Below are positions 57,559 through 64,000 of a stretch of DNA of 64,000 nt, one piece after another. The notes beneath the pieces were generated by a model, which made no database searches, was not told the origin of the DNA, and saw nothing but the letters and a program-made list of their open reading frames with translations. Position 1 is the stretch's first letter; each line of letters opens with the position of its first letter. The DNA is from Streptomyces sp. V2I9 (lineage in GTDB: Bacteria > Actinomycetota > Actinomycetes > Streptomycetales > Streptomycetaceae): assembly GCF_030817475.1 (NCBI RefSeq), contig NZ_JAUSZJ010000002.1, positions 5,904,626 to 5,968,625 on the forward strand, read 5' to 3'. Both the position numbers and the translations under genes were made by a program.

Positions 57559-58398
57559 TCAGCGGTCCGCCCGGGCCGCTTCCGGGAGCCAGTCGAAGGC
57601 CTCCGCGCTCGGCCGGTCGCCCGGCTTGTACTCCAGGCCGACCCGGCCCGTGTACCCGGCGTCCTTCAGCTCGTCGAGCAGCCGCTCCAGCGGGAGCGAA
57701 CCGGTGCCCGGCGCGCCGCGTCCCGGATTGTCGGCGATCTGGACGTGGCCGGTCTTCGCGGCGTACGCCTTGATCACCTGGCTCAGGTCCTCGCCGTTCA
57801 TCGACAGGTGGTAGAGGTCCAGCAGGAACTTCGCGTTCCCGAGGCCCGCCGCCGCGTTGACCCGGTCGACGACTTCGATCGCGGCCGGTGCGCTGACCAG
57901 CGGATAGAGCGGCGACTCCGGCTCGTTGAGGGTCTCGACGAGCAGGATCGCCCCGACCCGGTCCGCCGCGCGGGCGGCCAGGACCAGGTTCTCCAGCGCG
58001 AGCGCGTCCTGGACCTGCGGGTCCGTGCCCTCGACGCGGTTGCCGTACAGCGCGTTGAGCGCCGTGCAGCCGACCGAGGCGGCGAAGCCGGCCGCCACCT
58101 CGATGTTGGCGCGGAAGCGGTCCGCCTCCTCACCCGGCACGGAGAGTGCGCCGCGGTCGGGGCCGGGGAGCTGTCCGGCGTAGAAGTTCAGCCCCACCAG
58201 CTGGGTACCGGCGTCGTCGAGCGCCTTCCTGAGGGCGTCGAGCTCAGCCTGCGGCGGGGTGGGGGTCTCGGTCCAGGGCCACCACAGCTCGACCGCTGTG
58301 AAGCCCGCCGCGGCGGCTGCCGCGGGGCGCTCCAGGAGCGGGAGTTCCGTGAAGAGGATCGAGAGGTTCACATCGAAGCGCTGGTCCGGGTATCCCAT
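57559..58398 (-). CDS. hyi: hydroxypyruvate isomerase
   Basis: The 279-residue TIM-barrel protein of the Hyi/AP-endonuclease-2 fold begins FDVNLSILFTELPLLERPAAAAAAGFTAVELWWPW. It contains LVGLNFYAGQLPGPDRGALS, the catalytic Glu in LLVETLNEPESPLYPLVS, HVQIADNPGRGAPGTG and a second Glu in RVGLEYKPGD. It interconverts hydroxypyruvate and tartronate semialdehyde, next to Gcl and GlxR. Two 15-bp operators lie 17-52 bases upstream of ATG 58398. glxR follows on the same strand. Confidence 0.92.
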   Translation of the reverse strand: MGYPDQRFDVNLSILFTELPLLERPAAAAAAGFTAVELWWPWTETPTPPQAELDALRKALDDAGTQLVGLNFYAGQLPGPDRGALSVPGEEADRFRANIEVAAGFAASVGCTALNALYGNRVEGTDPQVQDALALENLVLAARAADRVGAILLVETLNEPESPLYPLVSAPAAIEVVDRVNAAAGLGNAKFLLDLYHLSMNGEDLSQVIKAYAAKTGHVQIADNPGRGAPGTGSLPLERLLDELKDAGYTGRVGLEYKPGDRPSAEAFDWLPEAARADR

Positions 58399-58414
58399 GA
58401 GGGTTCGGCGCTCC

Positions 58415-58450
58415 TTCCGTATTGCGGAAGTTTCTTTCTGCTTAACGGAA
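58415..58450. promoter_or_regulatory. tandem 15-bp palindromic operators upstream of hyi
   Basis: TTCCGTATTGCGGAA (58415-58429, perfect 5-bp arms) and TTCTGCTTAACGGAA (58436-58450, one arm mismatch) have centres 21 bp apart, exactly the layout seen upstream of gcl at 52635-52670. The rest of the hyi-58724 gap (58451-58723) holds one hairpin (58542-58583, 12-bp arms CCGCGACCGGCG) and no gene. Confidence 0.7.
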
Positions 58451-58723
58451 GATTGCCCGGCGGGCGGCGAGGCTGTCAAGAGGTGTCCGCGAATTCGCCC
58501 CGGTCGGCGGGCGTGCCCTGCGGCCGGGCGGGGCCGGTGGTCCGCGACCGGCGACGGAGATCCCCCGCCGGCGCCGGTCGCGGTACGCGTCGTGCCGCTC
58601 CCGCCGCTCCCCGGGGCCGCCCGGTGGACCTCGCGCGCACGGGAGGGGGGGGCTGTCCAGCGGTTACAGTCGTGGCCGAGCCGCGGGGGCCCGCACCCGG
58701 GGCGCGGACACCAGGGAGGAACA

Positions 58724-58975
58724 GTGCGCTTGAGGGTGGAATTCACCACCGAGCCGTTCGATCTCGACGAGGCGCCCACCCATGCGGTGGTGGCCCGCGA
58801 GGTGATCCAGAGCGCCGAGCTGGACGCCGTCGACGTCGGCCCCTTCGGCAACACCGCGGAAGGGGGCGCGGACGAGGTGCTCACCGCCGTCGGCTCCCTG
58901 CTGCGCCGGGCCCTGGCCTCGGGCGCCACGCGGGTCTCGCTCCAGGTGAACGTGATCGAGGGGGACGCGCCGTGA
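58724..58975 (+). CDS. small thiamine-binding-like (MTH1187/YqgV superfamily) protein
   Basis: The 83-residue protein begins MRLRVEFTTEPF, followed by GPFGNTAEGGADEVLTAVGSLLRRALASGATRVSLQVNVIEG. The GxTxEG...EV...A...GA.RV pattern recalls the ferredoxin-like MTH1187 thiamine-binding family, but similarity is from memory and modest. GTG 58724 follows GGAGGAACA. Its stop overlaps the start of the HTH gene (GTGA), so the two are co-translated. A ligand-sensing partner for that regulator is an attractive but unproven idea. Confidence 0.5.
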   Translation: MRLRVEFTTEPFDLDEAPTHAVVAREVIQSAELDAVDVGPFGNTAEGGADEVLTAVGSLLRRALASGATRVSLQVNVIEGDAP

Positions 58976-59409
58976 CCGATTCCGTCGATCACCCCCCTGC
59001 CGCCGACGCCCCCTCTCCGGCGGCGGACCACCCGCCGGCCGCGCTCGACCACCCCTTCGTCTCGGCCGTGAAGCCGCTCGTCGACGCGATGGGCGCGGAG
59101 CTGCTGGGTCCGGACCGCGCCGAACAGGACGACATCGTCCTCGCCTGGGAGGGCCGGGACGTCATAGCCGTACGGCTTCCGCAGCTCTCCGACTCGCTGG
59201 ACCACATCCTCGCCGCGATGGAGCGCCGCCACGGGATGCCGCTCGCCGACCTGGACCGCAAGGCCAAGCAGTCCGTCGTCCGGACGCTGGAGGCGCGCGG
59301 CGCGTTCTCGGTGCGGCACGGCGTGGAGACCGTCGCGGGCGCTCTGGGCGTCTCCAGATTCACGGTGTACAACTACCTGAACCGGGAACATGCGGCCAAG
59401 GGTGAGTAG
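58972..59409 (+). CDS. HTH_22 (DauR/YheO-type) DNA-binding protein
   Basis: The 145-residue protein has a His/Pro/Ala-rich N-terminus (about 1-25), a short PAS-like middle (AVKPLVDAMGAELLGPDRAEQDDIVLAWEGRDVIAVRLPQ) and a C-terminal HTH. The HTH (about 100-140, VRTLEARGAFSVRHGVETVAGALGVSRFTVYNYLNRE) matches the HTH_22 ending of DauR/YheO regulators. It is much shorter than those (about 220 aa). It is translationally coupled to the 83-residue gene upstream. It is the only obvious regulator gene inside purine block 2 and so a candidate for one of the two operator types. Confidence 0.78.
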   Translation: MTDSVDHPPAADAPSPAADHPPAALDHPFVSAVKPLVDAMGAELLGPDRAEQDDIVLAWEGRDVIAVRLPQLSDSLDHILAAMERRHGMPLADLDRKAKQSVVRTLEARGAFSVRHGVETVAGALGVSRFTVYNYLNREHAAKGE

Positions 59410-59425
59410 TTGGCCGAATCTGTGG

Positions 59426-59461
59426 GAAAGCCGCCGTCCGTATGCCGGGACGGCGGCTTTC
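59426..59461 (+). terminator. terminator before the uraD operon
   Basis: GAAAGCCGCCGTCC (59426-59439) pairs perfectly over 14 bp with GGACGGCGGCTTTC (59448-59461), loop 8 bases, giving a TTT at the 3' side. It lies 17 bases after the HTH gene stop. Confidence 0.85.
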
Positions 59462-59474
59462 TGCGTTCGCAATA

Positions 59475-59517
59475 TTTCAACAAACTGTTGACGTCGTGTT
59501 GTCGAGGGCGTTAGCTA
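59475..59517 (+). promoter_or_regulatory. uraD operon promoter and operator
   Basis: TTTCAACAAACTGTTGACGT (59475-59494) includes TCAACA-AAC-TGTTGA and a TTGACG -35 (59488-59493). A -10 candidate TTAGCT or TAGCTA lies at 59511-59517, after a 17-18-base spacer. The same 20 bases drive katA. Confidence 0.8.
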
Positions 59518-59564
59518 TCCGCAGCCCGAACAACGCACAGCGAGGAACAGCCACGGAGGCTCCC

Positions 59565-60101
59565 GTGACGTCGAGCTCCACACCGGGCCTCACCCGGTTC
59601 AACGTCCTGGCGGACGGCGAGGCCACCCCCGTACTGCACGAGGTGTGTGCCAGTGCGGCCTGGGGAAGCACCCTCCTCGCCGGGCGTCCGTACGCCACCG
59701 AAGAAGCCCTGCTCGACGCGAGCGACGCCGCCACGGCGCGGCTCACCGCGGCGGACCTGGCCGATGCGATGGCGGGCCACCCGCCCATCGGACGCCCGAA
59801 GCCCGGCGACCCGACCTCCTCCCGCGAACAGCGGGGCATGGCCGGCGCCTCCGAGGAACTGAAGGCCGAGATGCTCGAACTGAACCTGGCCTACCAGGAG
59901 CGGTTCGGACACGTCTTCCTGATCTGCGCCACCGGGGCCACCGGTGAGCAGATGCGTGACGCGGTGAAGTCCCGGATCGGGAACACGCCCGAGCAGGAGC
60001 GGGAGATCGTGCGCACCGAACTGGGCAGGATCAACCGCATCCGGCTGACCCGTCTCGTACGGGAGACCCTCGCAGAGGACGCTCCCGCACAGGACTCTTG
60101 A
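59565..60101 (+). CDS. uraD: OHCU decarboxylase
   Basis: UraD decarboxylates 2-oxo-4-hydroxy-4-carboxy-5-ureidoimidazoline to S-allantoin, the last step of urate oxidation. The 178-residue helical protein has the catalytic His H72 in MAGHPPIGRPK, then EERGMAG-like SREQRGMAGASEELKAEMLELNLAYQERFGHVFLICATG, the conserved core of the family. GTG 59565 is the start, with ACGGAGG 4-10 bases upstream; upstream in-frame codons fall in the promoter. The gene order uraD-uraH-uricase-permease-deaminase is on one strand. Confidence 0.93.
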   Translation: MTSSSTPGLTRFNVLADGEATPVLHEVCASAAWGSTLLAGRPYATEEALLDASDAATARLTAADLADAMAGHPPIGRPKPGDPTSSREQRGMAGASEELKAEMLELNLAYQERFGHVFLICATGATGEQMRDAVKSRIGNTPEQEREIVRTELGRINRIRLTRLVRETLAEDAPAQDS

Positions 60102-60121
60102 GAACGAGGAGAGTGACGGTC

Positions 60122-60511
60122 CTGAGTACCGACACGACCGCATCGGTGTCCACCCACATCCTGGACACCAGCATCGGCCGCCCCGCCGCGTCCGTCGCCG
60201 TCACGCTCGCCGCCCGCAGCGGAGGGGACGCCCCCTACGTCACGCTCGGAGCCTCCGCCACCGACGCGGACGGGCGCTGCAAGGACCTCCCGGCGCTGCC
60301 GGAGGGCACGACCCACGTACGGCTCGGCTTCGACACCGGGACGTACTTTTCCAAGAAGCAAGCCGAGGCGCAGCAGGACGCCCCCCGCGTAAGGGACAGC
60401 GGCGCGTTCTTCCCGGAGGTGACCATCGCGTTCGCGGTCGTTCCGGGCGAGCACTACCACGTACCGCTGCTGCTCAACCCGTTCGGCTACTCCGTTTACC
60501 GAGGGAGCTAG
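60122..60511 (+). CDS. uraH: 5-hydroxyisourate hydrolase (transthyretin-like)
   Basis: The protein hydrolyses 5-hydroxyisourate from uricase to OHCU. It begins STHILDTSIGRPAASVAVTLA (the first catalytic His), continues with TDADGRCKDLPAL (Arg) and ends with the hallmark PLLLNPFGYSVYRGS (YRGS). EHYHVPLLL holds the other His. The start is unclear. TTG 60098 overlaps the uraD stop but has no RBS, and GTG 60113 abuts AGGAGA. CTG 60122, giving MSTDTTASVSTHILD, is 10 bases after AGGAG. The last is preferred here; other starts would only add up to 8 residues. Confidence 0.92.
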   Translation: MSTDTTASVSTHILDTSIGRPAASVAVTLAARSGGDAPYVTLGASATDADGRCKDLPALPEGTTHVRLGFDTGTYFSKKQAEAQQDAPRVRDSGAFFPEVTIAFAVVPGEHYHVPLLLNPFGYSVYRGS

Positions 60512-60518
60512 CACCGAC

Positions 60519-61451
60519 ATGCCCACGATTCTCGGCCAGAACCAGTACGGCAAAGCAGAGAACCGCGTCGTCAAGATCGTGCGGGACGGCGACACCCACC
60601 ACATCAAGGACCTGAACGTCTCGGTCGCCCTCTCCGGCGACATGGACGACGTCCACTACTCCGGCTCCAACGCCAACGTCCTGCCGACCGACACCACCAA
60701 GAACACGGTGTTCGCGTTCGCCAAGGAGCACGGGATCGAGTCCGCCGAGCAGTTCGGCATCCACCTCGCCCGGCACTTCGTCACCTCGCAGGAACCGATC
60801 CACCGCGCCCGCATCAGGATCGAGGAGTACGCCTGGGAGCGCATCGCGACCTCCGACGCCAACTCCAGGTTCATCGGCGCCGACGACGTCAAGCACTCCT
60901 TCGTCCGCAAGGGCCAGGAGACCCGCGTCACCCAGATCACGTACGACGGAGAGAGCTGGGAGGTCGTCTCCGGCCTCAAGGACCTCACCGTGATGAACTC
61001 GACCAACTCCGAATTCTGGGGCTACGTCAAGGACAAGTACACGACGCTGAAAGAGGCGTACGACCGCATCCTGGCGACCGACGTCTCCGCCCGCTGGCGC
61101 TACAACTGGACCAGTGACGAGCAGCGTATGCCGAACTGGGAGAAGTCCTACGAGCAGGCGCGCAAGCACCTCCTCCACGCCTTCGCCGAGACGTACTCCC
61201 TCTCGCTCCAGCAGACCCTGTACCAGATGGGTTCGCGCATCATCAACAGCCGCAGCGAGATCGATGAGATCCGGTTCTCGCTGCCGAACAACCACCACTT
61301 CCTGGTGGACCTCGAACCGTTCGGACTGAAGAACGGCACCGACGACGGGGCCGTCTACTTCGCGGCGGACCGCCCCTACGGACTGATCGAGGCCACCGTG
61401 CTCCGGGACGGCGTCGAGCCGAAGATCCCGGTCGACATGACCAACCTCTGA
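60519..61451 (+). CDS. factor-independent urate hydroxylase (uricase)
   Basis: The 310-residue uricase oxidises urate to 5-hydroxyisourate and hydrogen peroxide without cofactor. T-fold landmarks are ILGQNQYGKAENRVVKI, the catalytic-type VLPTDTTKNTVFAFAKEHG (Thr of the charge-relay) and RWRYNW. The C-terminal half has EIDEIRFSLPNNHHFLVDLEPFGLKN, the conserved uricase motif. The ATG at 60519 follows GAGGGAG, and the spacing of about 12 bases is longer than usual. It ends 67 bases before the permease, with a hairpin between. It is the main peroxide source in this pathway. Confidence 0.95.
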   Translation: MPTILGQNQYGKAENRVVKIVRDGDTHHIKDLNVSVALSGDMDDVHYSGSNANVLPTDTTKNTVFAFAKEHGIESAEQFGIHLARHFVTSQEPIHRARIRIEEYAWERIATSDANSRFIGADDVKHSFVRKGQETRVTQITYDGESWEVVSGLKDLTVMNSTNSEFWGYVKDKYTTLKEAYDRILATDVSARWRYNWTSDEQRMPNWEKSYEQARKHLLHAFAETYSLSLQQTLYQMGSRIINSRSEIDEIRFSLPNNHHFLVDLEPFGLKNGTDDGAVYFAADRPYGLIEATVLRDGVEPKIPVDMTNL

Positions 61452-61462
61452 CGGGGTGCCGA

Positions 61463-61500
61463 ACCGGCCGCCGCCCGCCCGCAGTCGGGCAGCGGCCGGT
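61463..61500 (+). terminator. hairpin between uricase and permease genes
   Basis: ACCGGCCGC (61463-61471) pairs with GCGGCCGGT (61492-61500) and an inner GCCCG/CGGGC stem closes on a CAGT loop. It starts 12 bases after the uricase stop and may reduce read-through into the permease gene. Confidence 0.55.
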
Positions 61501-61518
61501 CACCCGGAGGGAACACCC

Positions 61519-62922
61519 ATGGCACAGCCCGCAACGGGGCCCGCCGAAGGCGCGGGCACAGACCCCTCGACCACCCTCGTCGCCACCGCGGTTCACCCGG
61601 TCGACGAGAAGCTTCCGCCGGCGCGGCTCCTCCCCGCCGCACTCCAGCACATCGCCGCCATGTACGCGGGCGTCGTCACCCCTCCGCTGATCATCGGCCA
61701 GGCCGTCGGTCTGGACACCGCCGGCATGACCCGGCTCATCGCGGCGAGCCTCCTGATCGCGGGACTCGCCACCGTCCTGCAGACCGTCGGTCTCGGCCGC
61801 TTCGCCGGCAACCGGCTCCCCTTCGTCAACGCGGCCTCGTCCGCCGGGATCGCTCCGATGCTCGCCATCGCCGAGACCAGCGCCCCGGGACACCAACTCC
61901 CCTCCATCTACGGGGCAGTGATCGTCGCGGGCGTGTTCTGTCTGGCGGTCGGGCCGTTCTTCGGCAGGCTGCTGCGCTTCTTCCCGCCCCTCGTCACCGG
62001 CGTGGTCATCACCCTCATCGGCGTCACCCTCATGCCCGTGCCGGTCGCCTGGGCCCGGGGCGGCGACGCCACCGCCGACGACTTCGGCGCCATGAAGTAC
62101 CTGGCCCTGGCCGCCTTCACCCTCGTCGTCATCCTGCTCATCCAGCGGTTCGGCCGCGGCTTCCTCAAGCAAGTGGCTCTGCTCCTGGGCATGTTCGCCG
62201 GAACGCTCGCCGCGATCCCGTTCGGCATGGCCGACTTCGCCGCGCTGGAGTCCGCGCCGCTCGCCGCCCTGCCCACCCCCTTCGCCTTCGGGACACCGGA
62301 GTTCCGGCCCGCCGCGATCCTCTCCCTCTGCATCGTCATGCTCGTCCTGATGACGGAATCCTCGGCCGGGATGCTCGCCCTCGGCGAGATCTGCGACCGC
62401 CGCACCGACGGGCGCACCATCACCCGCGGACTGCGCACCGACGGCATCGCCACCCTCCTCGGCCCGGTCTTCGGCGGATTTCCCACCAGCGCCTTCGCCC
62501 AGAACGTCGGCGTCGTCTCGCTCACCCGGGTCCGCAGCCGGTACGTCGTCGCGGCGGCGGGCGCGGTGCTCCTGGTCCTCGGCGCCTTCCCGGTGCTCGG
62601 CGCGGTCGTCTCGCTCGTCCCGATGCCCGTCCTCGGCGGCGCCGGCATCGTCCTCTTCGGCTCCATCGCGGTCAGCGGCATCCGTACGCTCGCCGAAGCC
62701 GGCCTCGACGACAGCTCCAACATCATCCTGGTCGCCGTCGCGCTCGGGGCGGGCATCATCCCGCTCGCCGCGCCCACCTTCTACGCCGGATTCCCGGCCT
62801 GGGCGCAGACCGTCCTCGGCTCCGGGATCAGCGCGGGAGCCCTGGTCGCGGTCGTGCTCAACCTGTTCTTCCACCATCTCGGCACCCACAGCCGCCCGGC
62901 TGTGGCACTCAAATCCTCCTAG
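61519..62922 (+). CDS. NCS2/NAT family urate-xanthine permease
   Basis: This 467-residue membrane protein of the nucleobase-ascorbate transporter family has about 12-14 helices. Helix 1 holds the ALQHIAAM (QH) motif. The NAT signature is QNVGVVSLTRVRSR near residue 340 (Q/E/P-N-x-G-x-x-x-x-T-R). The adjacent E-S-S-A-G region (VLMTESSAGMLALGEI) and the FPTSAFAQN context fit xanthine/urate transporters. It differs from the AzgA-type permease at 25158, so the window encodes both purine transporter types. RBS GGAGGGAACACCC precedes ATG 61519. It probably imports urate or xanthine. Confidence 0.9.
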   Translation: MAQPATGPAEGAGTDPSTTLVATAVHPVDEKLPPARLLPAALQHIAAMYAGVVTPPLIIGQAVGLDTAGMTRLIAASLLIAGLATVLQTVGLGRFAGNRLPFVNAASSAGIAPMLAIAETSAPGHQLPSIYGAVIVAGVFCLAVGPFFGRLLRFFPPLVTGVVITLIGVTLMPVPVAWARGGDATADDFGAMKYLALAAFTLVVILLIQRFGRGFLKQVALLLGMFAGTLAAIPFGMADFAALESAPLAALPTPFAFGTPEFRPAAILSLCIVMLVLMTESSAGMLALGEICDRRTDGRTITRGLRTDGIATLLGPVFGGFPTSAFAQNVGVVSLTRVRSRYVVAAAGAVLLVLGAFPVLGAVVSLVPMPVLGGAGIVLFGSIAVSGIRTLAEAGLDDSSNIILVAVALGAGIIPLAAPTFYAGFPAWAQTVLGSGISAGALVAVVLNLFFHHLGTHSRPAVALKSS

Positions 62923-62967
62923 GGTCCTGCCGTGCCCACATCGCCACAGAGAGAAGAAGGAAGCGCC

Positions 62968-64000
62968 ATGGCAGCTTCGGCAGACCCTCAGCGCATCGTC
63001 ATCGAGAACTGTTCGATCGCCACCGTCGACGCCCACGACACCGAGTACGCCTCCGGGCACATCGTCGTGGCCGGCAACCGCATCGAGTCCGTCGGCGCGG
63101 GCAGCGCCCCCGAGGGCCTCACCGGGGTCGCCCGGCGGGTCGACGCCACCGGGCACCTCGCCACCCCCGGTCTGGTCAACACCCACCACCACTTCTACCA
63201 GTGGATCACCCGGGGCCTGGCCACCGACCACAACCTCTTCGACTGGCTGGTCGCCCTCTACCCGACCTGGGCGCGCATCGACGAACCGATGGCCCGAGCC
63301 GCCGCGCAGGGCTCGCTCGCCATGATGGCCCGCGGCGGCGTCACCACCGCCATGGACCACCACTACGTCTTCCCGAAGGGCTCCGGCGACCTGTCCGGCG
63401 CGATCATCGGCGCGGCCCGCGAGATGGGCGTACGGTTCACCCTCGCCCGCGGGTCCATGGACCGCAGCGAGAGGGACGGCGGCCTGCCCCCGGACTTCGC
63501 CGTCGAGACCCTGGAAGGCGCGCTCGCCGCCACCGAGGCCACCGTCGACGCCCACCACGACGCCTCCTTCGACGCCATGACGCAGGTCGCCGTCGCGCCC
63601 TGCTCGCCCTTCTCCGTCTCCACCGAACTGATGCGTCAGGGCGCTGAGTTGGCACGTCGTAAAGGCGTGCGGCTGCACACCCACGGATCGGAGACCGTGG
63701 AGGAGGAACAGTTCTGCAAGGAACTGTTCGGGATGGGCCCGACCGCATACTTCGAGTCGACCGGATGGCTCGGCGAGGACGTGTGGATGGCCCACTGCGT
63801 CCACATGAACGACTCCGACATCGCCGCCTTCGCCCGGACGGGCACCGGCGTCGCCCACTGCCCGTCCTCCAACGCCCGCCTCGCCGCCGGGATCGCCCGC
63901 GTCCCGGACATGCTCGCCGCCGGGGTGCCGGTCGGCCTCGGCGTGGACGGCACCGCCTCCAACGAGTCCGGCGAACTCCACACCGAGCTGCGCAACGCGC
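62968..64000 (+). CDS. 8-oxoguanine deaminase, 3' end outside window
   Basis: The open frame runs from ATG 62968 (GAAGGAAGCGCC upstream) to the window edge, 344 residues so far. Amidohydrolase features are NTHHHFYQWITRG (metal HxH), CSPFSV, HTHGSETVEEEQF, MAHCVHMND and GLGVDGTASNESGEL. The HFYQW and TRG context is that of 8-oxoguanine deaminases, which convert 8-oxoguanine to urate plus ammonia. That product feeds the adjacent uricase, which supports the assignment over cytosine or guanine deaminase. It lies 45 bases after the permease, so it is probably in one operon. Confidence 0.88.
   Translation, partial: MAASADPQRIVIENCSIATVDAHDTEYASGHIVVAGNRIESVGAGSAPEGLTGVARRVDATGHLATPGLVNTHHHFYQWITRGLATDHNLFDWLVALYPTWARIDEPMARAAAQGSLAMMARGGVTTAMDHHYVFPKGSGDLSGAIIGAAREMGVRFTLARGSMDRSERDGGLPPDFAVETLEGALAATEATVDAHHDASFDAMTQVAVAPCSPFSVSTELMRQGAELARRKGVRLHTHGSETVEEEQFCKELFGMGPTAYFESTGWLGEDVWMAHCVHMNDSDIAAFARTGTGVAHCPSSNARLAAGIARVPDMLAAGVPVGLGVDGTASNESGELHTELRNA

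Noticed and set aside
58542..58583. Hairpin upstream of the 83-residue gene as a riboswitch
   Set aside because: A simple 12-bp stem without the conserved core of any riboswitch class I know. Most likely a chance GC-rich hairpin.
1..64000. tRNA, rRNA, CRISPR arrays, insertion sequences, prophage or attachment sites
   Set aside because: No clover-leaf, repeat-spacer or transposase signal was noticed on either strand. The window looks like ordinary chromosomal DNA.

Overview
The window is about 64 kb of very high-GC DNA with third-codon-position GC bias, frequent GTG and TTG starts, ATGA/GTGA gene overlaps, TTGAC/TAGRRT-like promoters and long GC-rich terminator hairpins. Together with a rodlin C-terminus at the left edge, RNase Sa, PucR, DUF2637, DUF5949 and many secreted hydrolases, this points to a Streptomyces chromosome. 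No mobile element, tRNA, rRNA or CRISPR array was seen.

Left part (1-18.7 kb): rodlin tail (partial), DUF5949 protein, ribosome-maturation GTPase RsgA, an Ada-AlkA fusion whose glycosylase end looks degenerate, a DUF456 membrane protein, a TrmB/LuxR-type regulator divergent from a large secreted subtilase, a Pro-rich PP2C-like protein, pyruvate:quinone oxidoreductase PoxB, a secreted guanyl-specific RNase, a HATPase protein, a DUF2637 membrane protein, an FhuF-like ferric reductase under an iron box, a GntR/FCD regulator and a TPR-like protein.

Purine block 1 (18.8-27.8 kb): pucR is divergent from a three-subunit xanthine dehydrogenase operon (FAD, 2Fe-2S, molybdopterin). Downstream on the same strand lie an AzgA/PbuG-type purine permease and an XdhC maturation factor.

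Middle (27.8-52.4 kb): a peptidoglycan amidase, two nitroreductase-type flavoproteins, a compact ACP-ketosynthase-hydrolase operon, secreted nuclease, GH5 cellulase and beta-helix lyase-like proteins, a drug-type MFS exporter overlapping a glutathionyl-hydroquinone-reductase-like gene, an ECF sigma factor with a membrane partner, an AlkZ-like protein with a QxQ motif, two translationally coupled acyl-CoA synthetases next to a GAF-LuxR regulator, a GNAT protein and a zinc-ribbon/Mrr-like protein.

Purine block 2 (52.6-64 kb): gcl, katA, glxR and hyi (glyoxylate to glycerate, plus catalase), then a thiamine-binding-like protein and a DauR-type HTH protein, then uraD-uraH-uricase, a urate/xanthine-type NCS2 permease and 8-oxoguanine deaminase, which runs off the right edge. 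The two blocks together take hypoxanthine, xanthine and 8-oxoguanine to urate and allantoin, and dispose of glyoxylate. Allantoinase and allantoicase are not in the window. The non-coding signals suggest two operator types. One 20-bp sequence is shared exactly by the katA and uraD promoters, linking peroxide-producing urate oxidation to catalase. A different tandem pair of 15-bp palindromes with identical 21-bp spacing lies upstream of both gcl and hyi.
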